Source of the DNA: Microcoleus sp. CAWBG506
GTDB lineage: Bacteria; Cyanobacteriota; Cyanobacteriia; Cyanobacteriales; Microcoleaceae
Direction of reading: 5' to 3'
Assembly: GCA_020883125.1 (NCBI GenBank)
Contig: JAHREW010000020.1
Location: 6,298 to 70,297 of the forward strand
Length of the DNA: 64,000 nucleotides
Part shown: one piece after another, positions 57,344-64,000 of the stretch
How positions within the stretch are numbered: the first letter of the stretch is position 1
Layout of the letters: every line of letters starts with the position of its first letter
Translations under genes and position numbers: made by a program
Notes under the pieces: model-generated
Databases searched by the model: none
Seen by the model: the letters and a program-made list of their open reading frames with translations, nothing else
What the model was told of the DNA's origin: nothing

Positions 57344-59302
57344 ATGGAAATCCCCTTTAACATCACCCTGTTGATGGTCATGACCGTCACCTGTGGCATT
57401 AGCGCTCAGGTTCTGGCAGCTTACTTAAAAGTTCCAGCGATCGTCTTTTTGCTGTTGTTCGGTATTTTAGCAGGGCCAGACTGTCTGGGACTGCTACACC
57501 CAAATCTCCTCGGCAGTGGTTTGGAAGTTATGGTATCCCTTTCTGTAGCATTAATTTTGTTTGAAGGCGGCTTGAATTTGGAATTGCGAGATTTGGGTCG
57601 AATTTCCGGCAGTATCCGCAATTTAGTTACAGTAGGCACTTTAATTACCCTCATCGGTGGCGGAATGGCCGCCCACTGGCTGGGAGAATTTCCTTGGCCG
57701 ATCGCCTTTTTATATGCTTCTCTAGTAGTTGTCACCGGTCCGACGGTCATCGGCCCTTTGCTCAAACAGGTTTCTGTTGATAAACAAGTCGCCGCCTTGC
57801 TCGAAGCCGAAGGAGTTTTAATCGATCCTGTCGGGGCAATTCTGGCAGTATTGGTACTGAATATTATTTTAAACCGCAATGCAGACTTGCTGGTTTTGTT
57901 CCGAGATTTAATCGTGCGGCTGGGAGTAGGTGCTGTCGTCGGAGTGGCGGGTGGTTGGTTGCTAGGATTCATTCTCAAGCGATCGAATTTTCTGTCAGAA
58001 GACCTCAAAAACCTAGTAGTATTAGCGGGCTTATGGGGATTCTTCGGATTAGCAGAGGAACTGCGGAGCGAATCGGGATTAATGGCAACGGTACTCTCCG
58101 GTATTGTCCTCAGAGCAGCTTCTGTTCCCGAAGAAAGGCTGCTGAGGAGGTTTAAAGGTCAACTCACAGTCCTTGCTATTTCGGTGCTGTTCGTGTTGCT
58201 GGCTGCGGATTTATCCCTCGCTAGTGTAGTTGCGCTCGGTTGGGGCAGTGTGTTCACAGTTTTAGCATTAATGTGGGTGGTGCGACCGATTAACATTTGG
58301 CTGTGCACCCTCAACAGTGGGCTCAATTGGCGACAAAAATTATTTGCTTGTTGGGTAGCGCCTAGGGGAATTGTCTCAGCTTCGATCGCATCTTTATTTG
58401 CCATTTTGCTGACTCAGCGGGGAATCAACGGTGGCGACTCCATTAAAGCCTTGGTGTTCCTGACAATTATGATGACAGTTTTCCTACAAGGACTAACCGC
58501 CGGAGCTATGGCTCAAATATTAGGAGTCACCTCGAAATCCGCCACCGGTGCTGCCATTGTCGGGTCAAATTCTTTGAGTAGATTGATTGCTCGTTTATTT
58601 CAAGAACGCGGCGAATCTGTAGCGATTATAGATACTAACCCGGAAGCTTGTGAACAAGCAGAACGGGAAGGTTTACGAGTTTTTTTGAGCAGTGCCTTGG
58701 ATCACAGTGTTTTGGAAGCCGCCGGACTCGAATCGATGGGAACTTTTTTGGCAATGACCAACAACGGTGAGGTAAACTTAGTGTTAGCTCAAAGAGCAGC
58801 AGAAGAGTTTGCACCACCAAGGGTTTTGGCAATTTTTCCCAAAGATCCGCAAGCTAACAGTGCTGTAAATAATCCCAAAATAAATCAAGCCTTTGTGTCC
58901 GATTTGTCCTTGAAGGATTGGAACGAATATTTGAACGACAAAGAGGTAAAATTGGGAGAAACGGAGTTAAAAACTACTGGATTGGAGTTTCAGTTAGCTC
59001 ACTTGCAGGCTCTAATTCGGGCCGGCGAGTTAGTGCCGCTGTTATTGGAAAGACAGGGATATTTGCAGGTAGTGTCTGCTGCGCAGATTTGGCAAGCAGG
59101 CGATCGAATTATTTATTTGTTACACGATCCCACACCGAAATTGTTAAAAAGATTGTCTGGTTCATCTCAGTCTCACTTAACTTTGGAAAAGCATCCGGTA
59201 GTTGAAGAAGTGCCGATTCCTTCTCCTGTTTTAGATGCGATTGTGGAGGAAGCTATCATCGATAAACCAACGGAAATTTTACAGCCACCAGTTTCTAGAT
59301 AG
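57344..59302 (+). CDS. CPA1-type cation/proton antiporter with TrkA-N domain
   Basis: 652 aa from ATG 57344 (the frame opens at TTG 57254, but those 30 codons lack features). About 12 membrane helices with the Na+/H+ exchanger pattern (LFEGGLNLELRDLGR; VVTGPTVIGPLLKQV; LEAEGVLIDPVGAILAV, including the ion-binding Asp). A cytosolic TrkA-N/RCK-like domain (AAIVGSNSLSRLIARLFQ; VAIIDTNPEACEQAEREG) and a further C-terminal region follow. It likely exchanges Na+ or K+ for H+ under nucleotide control. Confidence 0.92.
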   Translation: MEIPFNITLLMVMTVTCGISAQVLAAYLKVPAIVFLLLFGILAGPDCLGLLHPNLLGSGLEVMVSLSVALILFEGGLNLELRDLGRISGSIRNLVTVGTLITLIGGGMAAHWLGEFPWPIAFLYASLVVVTGPTVIGPLLKQVSVDKQVAALLEAEGVLIDPVGAILAVLVLNIILNRNADLLVLFRDLIVRLGVGAVVGVAGGWLLGFILKRSNFLSEDLKNLVVLAGLWGFFGLAEELRSESGLMATVLSGIVLRAASVPEERLLRRFKGQLTVLAISVLFVLLAADLSLASVVALGWGSVFTVLALMWVVRPINIWLCTLNSGLNWRQKLFACWVAPRGIVSASIASLFAILLTQRGINGGDSIKALVFLTIMMTVFLQGLTAGAMAQILGVTSKSATGAAIVGSNSLSRLIARLFQERGESVAIIDTNPEACEQAEREGLRVFLSSALDHSVLEAAGLESMGTFLAMTNNGEVNLVLAQRAAEEFAPPRVLAIFPKDPQANSAVNNPKINQAFVSDLSLKDWNEYLNDKEVKLGETELKTTGLEFQLAHLQALIRAGELVPLLLERQGYLQVVSAAQIWQAGDRIIYLLHDPTPKLLKRLSGSSQSHLTLEKHPVVEEVPIPSPVLDAIVEEAIIDKPTEILQPPVSR

Positions 59303-59617
59303 TCATAAATCACGGGATGCTGGTGAATTTTTTCTCTAATTTCAACTAAATATTTCCCGAAAGCGGGGAAGTCTCCGGCAAACCCTGGCACTTGCCTGGT
59401 AAGGAGGGCAAATGCTAAACTTCCCCCAGTCTCCGTGGCACGGTGGCACTGTCTCAATTTGAGATTTGAGATGGAAATTGTGACTAAAGTGCTAAAATTA
59501 ACCTCTTGAGTTCAAAAACCCTTGCGGAAGAACCATTTAGGCTGCTAATTTGTTTGCTAACAGTGCCTCATTTCTGTGTGGCTGGTTAAACCTTTTGCTT
59601 GGGGAACATCTACTGCT
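59303..59617. other. Gap before the Nudix gene
   Basis: 315 bp without a gene. It shows a partial inverted arrangement GCGGGGAAGTCTCCGG / CTTCCCCCAGTCTCCG, GGCACTTGCCTGG, and a short perfect palindrome TCTCAATTTGAGA (about 59453-59465). Confidence 0.5.
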
Positions 59618-60097
59618 ATGGCTCGCGAGCCGATTTCTACCTGGTATTTTACCCTAGTTGTCGTTCACTTAGAAAACCGTTTTCTATTGGTACAAGAGCG
59701 CAAGTACCACCAGCAGTGGTATCTCCCGGCAGGACGAGTGGAACAAGGAGAGACATTGTTCGAGGCCGCTATGCGTAACACGGTCGAGGAAGCGGGCGTT
59801 TCTGTGATTATTGAGGGCATTCTCAGGGTAGAGCATACAGTCATGCCTAGAGGGAATGTCCGTTTGAGGGTGATTTTTGTGGCTCGTCCCGAAGACAAAA
59901 CGCCTCCCAAGAGCAAGCCGGACGAATATACTTTGTGCGCTGGCTGGTATTCTCTGAAGGAATTAGACCAGTTGTCCCTGCGGGGAGAGGAAGTTCGGGA
60001 AATTTTTCAATATATGGCCAGTGGTGCTCCCATTTATCCCATCGATTTGCTCAGTATTGAGGGGGCACCTTTTAAGACTCATCGATACCGGTGGTAA
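59618..60097 (+). CDS. Nudix hydrolase
   Basis: 159 aa from ATG 59618 (GTG 59576 would add 14 residues). The Nudix box is GRVEQGETLFEAAMRNTVEE then AGV. It fits Gx5Ex7R-x-x-x-E-E-x-G-U, but the Glu that normally follows Arg (REU) is Asn here. The two central Glu are kept, so metal-dependent pyrophosphatase activity on a nucleoside diphosphate derivative remains possible. The substrate is not evident. Confidence 0.85.
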   Translation: MAREPISTWYFTLVVVHLENRFLLVQERKYHQQWYLPAGRVEQGETLFEAAMRNTVEEAGVSVIIEGILRVEHTVMPRGNVRLRVIFVARPEDKTPPKSKPDEYTLCAGWYSLKELDQLSLRGEEVREIFQYMASGAPIYPIDLLSIEGAPFKTHRYRW

Positions 60098-60497
60098 GTA
60101 GAAGGAAGAGGGAATAGGGAATAGGGAAGAGGGAATAGGGAATAGGGAAGAGGGAATAGGGAAGAAGAACCCTACCCCCCAAGGGGGGAAATTCAGGAAT
60201 GATGCTTATACAGCAAAGCTTTTTAGCCACCTGTATCTTAGGTGTAACCAAATTGGCAACGGGGGTCGATCGCCACCCTGATGGGTGTTTAATCAATTAA
60301 TGGAGCAATTAATAGGTATGGAAGCGGTCGGTTGGCTAGAAGCCGCTGGCGATCGAAGATACTCGATCGCGATAGTGCTATAATTAGGGTTTTGAATTCC
60401 TAAATTTTTATTTTTTACCAGATCCCAATAAAAAAATAGCGTTAAACCAGAACTCATCACCCATCACCCATCACCCATTAACCAATTCCCAGTTGTC
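60098..60497. repeat. Simple repeats and non-coding gap before the Pro-rich gene
   Basis: Tandem GGGAATAGGGAAGAGGGAAT units at 60106-60168, then GGGGG-rich DNA, and a CATCACCCATCACCCATCACC run at 60457-60476 just before the start of the TonB-like gene. No gene seen. Confidence 0.8.
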
Positions 60498-62213
60498 ATG
60501 AATGACTCTTTCTCCCTAGTCAATACCCTCTCAGAACCGCTGCGCCAGCCATTTTGGTGGGCAGCCCTAGCTTCTATAGGTCTTCACGGAGTACTCGGAG
60601 TTAACGCGCCTCGGATCTCAAATCTAATTTATGGTGGCAATTCATCAAAAAACTTACCCGGTTCGGTTGGGTTCGTAGAGCTAACTCCAGCAGAGGTAGG
60701 AAGACTGCCACAAACCATACCCCCACTAGCATCCAAGGCGAAGACACCATTTTCCCTCGTCGCACCAGTTCCCCTACCACGCAACATCACCCCGCCTATG
60801 CCGCCAGCCCCGAACCCCATTAACTTACCAGCCCTCCCACCGGGAATGCCACCTCCAGGATTCTTTGCCCCTGCGCCTCCATCTCCTCTCCCTTCCTTAA
60901 CTCCCCCCATACCTCCGACAGTTTCATCTCCCACCATCAAAAATCCTGCTCCTAAAACACCCGTAGCCATCATACCGCCACAGCCCCCCAGCAATAATCT
61001 CATCCCCCCCCCATCTCCCGGTAATTTCTCTCCGATTACCCCGCCTCCACCACCATCGGACACGCAAACCCCCCAGCCTCCCGGAAGCCTGGTTGATGAA
61101 GGGGAGTCTCTAGAAAAATTGCGAAATGCTCAGGGTAGACTGCCACTGTTTCCAGATGGAGCTGTAGTATACACCCCGCAATTCCCCATTAGAGGTACAA
61201 ATTCGGAGTCCGGTAACTCACCACAATCTACTCAACAAGATCCAAATCAAGAAAATCAAATCATAGAAAGTCCTGAAGAAAGAGCTAGGAGGCAACAATT
61301 TGAGCAGGAACAAAAACAGTTAGAACAGCAGGGAAATCCCGGACAAAACTCATCCAAGGATTCCGACAGAAATCTGGCTGCTGCAACTACATATATTGCT
61401 TTATTTGAAAGATTCAAAAAGGCTTATCCTGACTTGGAAATGACGGGACCGACGCCTGTGAATGTCCCTTATCCCAAAACAGCTTGCTCGCAAAAACTGG
61501 AAGGGAAAGCAGTATTTGGTGCAGTTGTCAACCCCCAAGGGCTGCTGAGGGCAGAACCTCAAACCATTGCCCTGACGGGTTCCAATATTCTCGACGATGC
61601 TGCTAAATTTGCGATTATTAACCCTCAATTCATACTTCCACCAGCCAGCACGTACAAACTTTATCAATTGGCTGTGGCATTTAAATATGATGAAAAGGTT
61701 TGCAGTGGTATTCCTGTAACTCCCTCGGCAACCCCAGCAACGGGACCATTGCCCTCCCCAGCTCCCGCGGCGGTGCCCCCAAGTCCAGGGGGAGTGAAGC
61801 CGCAGTTTGAGAAGCCTCCACGGGACTCCAGCAAACCCAAACCAGGAGTCAAGCCATCGCCTTTACCTCAACCCCAGTCAACGGCTAAACCATCGCCTTC
61901 TGCTCAACCGAAACCAGAAGCGAAGCCATCGGCATCTCCGTCTGCTTCTCCTCAACTGAAACCAGGGGCTAGAGACTTAGTGTTACCTGAACCTGAGCCA
62001 GTCCCTAGAGAGTCACCGACTCCTGAACCGCAGCCAGCGCCTACGGAGTCGGCGACTCCTCAACCTGTTGTTTCTCCGACTACGGAAGCGTCGCCGACAG
62101 CATCTCCATCTCCTGCTGATTCTCCTGTGGCTGAACCGTCGCCGCAGACAGCACCAATGCCGACTACGGAAGCGTCGCCGACAGCATCTCCATCTCCTGC
62201 TGCTTCTCCTTAG
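60498..62213 (+). CDS. Proline-rich TonB-like envelope protein
   Basis: 571 aa. An N-terminal membrane anchor-like segment (PFWWAALASIGLHGVLGV) is followed by a very Pro-rich region (~70-200), a Gln-rich charged stretch, and a conserved globular part (~300-400: GPTPVNVPYPKTACSQKLEG, GAVVNPQGLLRAEPQTIALT, YQLAVAFKYDEKVCSG) that looks like a TonB C-terminal fold with two Cys. A ~160-residue Pro/Ser tail with repeats of PTTEASPTASPSPA follows. It likely spans the periplasm. Unlike canonical TonB it extends beyond the folded domain. Confidence 0.75.
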   Translation: MNDSFSLVNTLSEPLRQPFWWAALASIGLHGVLGVNAPRISNLIYGGNSSKNLPGSVGFVELTPAEVGRLPQTIPPLASKAKTPFSLVAPVPLPRNITPPMPPAPNPINLPALPPGMPPPGFFAPAPPSPLPSLTPPIPPTVSSPTIKNPAPKTPVAIIPPQPPSNNLIPPPSPGNFSPITPPPPPSDTQTPQPPGSLVDEGESLEKLRNAQGRLPLFPDGAVVYTPQFPIRGTNSESGNSPQSTQQDPNQENQIIESPEERARRQQFEQEQKQLEQQGNPGQNSSKDSDRNLAAATTYIALFERFKKAYPDLEMTGPTPVNVPYPKTACSQKLEGKAVFGAVVNPQGLLRAEPQTIALTGSNILDDAAKFAIINPQFILPPASTYKLYQLAVAFKYDEKVCSGIPVTPSATPATGPLPSPAPAAVPPSPGGVKPQFEKPPRDSSKPKPGVKPSPLPQPQSTAKPSPSAQPKPEAKPSASPSASPQLKPGARDLVLPEPEPVPRESPTPEPQPAPTESATPQPVVSPTTEASPTASPSPADSPVAEPSPQTAPMPTTEASPTASPSPAASP

Positions 62214-62309
62214 TTGCGGGGATTTGACGGTTAGTTTCTGATGCTGAAAATCGGTGAGGGAAATAGCTGATTTTGACTATTACCGATCGCATTTGCCTCC
62301 TGGACTGGC

Positions 62310-63047
62310 TCAATTGTATTGCACTTTATACATTTGAAATAAATCGCCACTTTGCTTTTTTACTATCTTTGCACCGGCGGCTTTAATCAGTTTTTCCCAA
62401 TCTTCAATTGCTTCTAAAAATACTTCCCCTGCTCGATAAGTTTCTAAAATTGCCCAATCTTCTGCTAAGGGAGCATTAGGGTTGAGGACATCAAACACGA
62501 AGTGACCTCCTGGCTTTAATACTCGCTTAACTTCTCCCATGACCATAGCCCAATAATCTTTGGGAAAATAGCAACTAAAGCCGGTGGCGATGCACAAATC
62601 GAATTGATCCTCTTCGTAATTTAGGCGATGAGCGGGGGCAAGTTCTACGCCTTTAAATAGTTTAGAATTGAGTTGAGGGCCACGGGCGTTTAAGGCATCT
62701 CGTGCGGCGCTGCTGATTTCTTGACCGTAAAAAAAGGCTTCCCAATCGCGCCAAGGGTAGATCAGAAAGCTGACTCCGCAGCCTATATCTAAACAGCGCT
62801 GATTTTTTTGGGGTTTGGCAATTTGCCAAAAGGGAGAAACTGTTTTGGCTTGGAGGGTGCCGGCGATGGATTCCCGAAAAATCGGCATGGCTTCGACTTC
62901 TTCGGGGAAAGGGAATGGTTCTCCTCGGTATTCGCGATCGAACCGGGAAGCAACTGGCGAGAGTAAAAGTTGCCAGCTATCTGATTTGTCCTTAGTAAAC
63001 CAAGTTGGCTCTGGACTGGCGGCAAGGCGATCGGACTTTTTAGACAT
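62310..63047 (-). CDS. Class I SAM-dependent methyltransferase
   Basis: 245 aa. Motif I is CLDIGCGVSFLIYPW, followed by EISSAARDAL, FDLCIATGFSCYFP and RVLKPGGHFVFDVLNP. An N-terminal ~80-residue extension (TWFTKDKSDSWQLLLSPVAS) is typical of a cyanobacterial group. Substrate unknown. The gene starts 95 bp before the small membrane protein stop and may be cotranscribed with it. Confidence 0.85.
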   Translation of the reverse strand: MSKKSDRLAASPEPTWFTKDKSDSWQLLLSPVASRFDREYRGEPFPFPEEVEAMPIFRESIAGTLQAKTVSPFWQIAKPQKNQRCLDIGCGVSFLIYPWRDWEAFFYGQEISSAARDALNARGPQLNSKLFKGVELAPAHRLNYEEDQFDLCIATGFSCYFPKDYWAMVMGEVKRVLKPGGHFVFDVLNPNAPLAEDWAILETYRAGEVFLEAIEDWEKLIKAAGAKIVKKQSGDLFQMYKVQYN

Positions 63048-63141
63048 TCTTGAATTACACTTTTGGATAGAGATTTGTCGCGATACAAAGGTCGCGATTA
63101 ATCATGAATTAGATTCCCCTACCTTCATGTCGGGCTGTCTC

Positions 63142-63339
63142 TCACCTTTTGGAGGCTTTGAGGGCTTTTGTAAAGTTTTGGCGATAGGGCTTATTAAAAA
63201 TTAATGCTGGCCATAGCAGGGCTAGCTTCAGGCGATTGGAAAAACTTCTGTCGAAGTTAGTGCGATCGAAACCATTCCAAAATTTCCAAATACCTGCACC
63301 GTAAGCGATCAGTAATGCCAAGCTAATTAAGTTACTCAT
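63142..63339 (-). CDS. Small conserved membrane protein
   Basis: 65 aa from ATG 63339 (MSNLISLALLIAYGAGIWKF). The frame is open to 63396 but the extra part falls in a GTTTGAAACCCC repeat. One or two hydrophobic segments (ISLALLIAYGAGIWKF; LKLALLWPALIF) and a basic tail (NKPYRQNFTKALKASKR). Such ~65-aa proteins are widespread in cyanobacteria without a known role. Confidence 0.7.
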   Translation of the reverse strand: MSNLISLALLIAYGAGIWKFWNGFDRTNFDRSFSNRLKLALLWPALIFNKPYRQNFTKALKASKR

Positions 63340-63726
63340 CAACAAAATGGGTTTGAAACCCCGTCCTGTGAGGACGGCTTTTCCACAATTTAACACATCT
63401 CACGAGATCGGTATTATAAAACTGGAGCGATTGAGAGATTGGTTAAAAAGCCTTTAAGTAGCGATTCTATCAGATGCCCCAACCAAAAAGGTCGAGCGCC
63501 CAGATGATAGGCTGTACTCCCCTGGTCTACAACGGTGCCTTGAGAGTTCCCACAGAGGCTTGGTACAAAGACAAGCAACGAGTGGCTACAACAATACTTC
63601 AGCTATATTGACTTTTTGGAATCAGAACCCTGAACTCGAATTCCTGCTAGGCGCTTCTATCTTGTAGATATCAAAAGAATCACATCTATCATCAATTATA
63701 AAAATAATAATTAAGGAGTTTAATCA
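63340..63726. other. Gap before the transposon remnant
   Basis: No gene supported. It begins with the GTTTGAAACCCC...GAGGACGGCTTTTCC piece (63350-63380) related to the 7774 repeat. The rest, with CCAACCAAAAAGGTCGAGCG and a CAACGAGTGGCTACAACAAT stretch, shows no clear coding frame. Confidence 0.5.
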
Positions 63727-64000
63727 GTATATAAGGCTACTAATTTACAAAATTGTGTAATTGCAAATAACAAACAAGTCAGAGCTTTTTGTAAAGATTA
63801 TGATACAGTACGGCTGGCTTATAACTGGGTAAATACTGTAATGAGGGAGGTTTTAAAAGCTCGTGAAAACGTTAAATGTTATATAATTATACCAAAGGGG
63901 TTAAAAAGCTGGGGAAGGTACACGCTAAAGTTTCAAATATCCGTACAGAAATCAGGTTGATGTCAATGTTATGTAGCAGACTCACGGATAATGAATTAAG
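63727..64000 (+). pseudogene. Decayed tnpB/OrfB (IS200/IS605-type) gene
   Basis: One frame from 63727 reads VYKATNLQNCVIANNKQVRA then FCKDYDTVRLAYNWVNTVMRE, which parallels TnpB N-termini (YKAYK...PN...Q...YNW). The frame is closed by a stop near 63957. In another frame KKLGKVHAKVSNIRTEI and SRLTDNEL resemble the later TnpB helix (K-x-H-x-K-V-x-N-x-R). The stretch between these is far shorter than in TnpB, so there is an internal deletion and a frameshift. It continues off the right edge, and no ATG start is seen. Confidence 0.6.

Noticed and set aside
60629-61063. Glycine-rich 144-codon frame on the minus strand
   Set aside because: It is the reverse reading of the Pro-rich coding stretch of the TonB-like gene.

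Overview
The window is chromosomal DNA from a filamentous cyanobacterium, most like the Oscillatoriales (Microcoleus/Oscillatoria/Tychonema group); the exact genus is inference. The evidence is an allophycocyanin apcA-apcB-apcC operon, a sufR/sufBCDS locus with a SufR-type operator, a c6-type cytochrome, a cyanobacterial-style fused ThiE, several cyanobacteria-only hypothetical families, abundant GCGATCGC (HIP1) sites and many dispersed palindromic repeats and short tandem repeats.

Layout. 1-4.5 kb is a rearranged accessory region: 232-bp tandem repeats, a duplicated 3' fragment of a higA antitoxin, a 5'-truncated DUF697 gene, an AAA ATPase plus TOPRIM-like (DUF3226-type) gene pair that looks like a split OLD/PARIS-like defence module, and an intact higBA toxin-antitoxin pair. 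A solitary 5S rRNA gene with its own promoter and terminator follows. 4.8-11.6 kb holds the Suf iron-sulfur assembly locus, with sufR divergent from sufBCDS. 12-23.6 kb is mixed: tandemly duplicated NodS-like methyltransferases, an NAD-dependent epimerase, a TerB/DUF1232 protein, TspO, a large repeat-rich membrane protein, hslO, a Crp/Fnr regulator, ftsW and a frameshifted EamA transporter.

23.8-37.3 kb is a fermentation block: pflB, pflA and adhE on the minus strand, a response-regulator/GGDEF protein and a hybrid histidine kinase directly upstream, and divergently an ADP-forming acetate-CoA ligase fused to a GNAT domain. Together these can turn pyruvate into formate, ethanol and acetate with ATP formation. 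37.6-45.7 kb carries apcABC, an FHA-like membrane protein, a cytochrome c6-type gene coupled to DUF3122, rplU-rpmA and thiS/thiE.

45.9-52.7 kb is an AT-rich island and the most interesting part of the window. A compact NB-ARC (STAND) ATPase is divergent from a RiPP-like operon: a 74-aa precursor-like peptide with a His-rich tail, a perfect 15-bp stem-loop, a radical SAM/SPASM peptide maturase of the FxsB type, an HExxH protein of the alpha-ketoglutarate peptide-hydroxylase type, a DUF483-like protein and an unrecognised 266-aa protein. 53.4-63.3 kb returns to core-like genes: a beta-helix/SPOR exported protein, methyltransferases, a DUF427 protein, a cation/proton antiporter with a TrkA-N domain, a Nudix hydrolase and a proline-rich TonB-like protein. 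The window ends in a decayed tnpB/OrfB transposon gene.

All calls rest on reading the sequence and on family knowledge. No database search was run, so domain names are recognition-level, and residue positions without exact codon counts are approximate.
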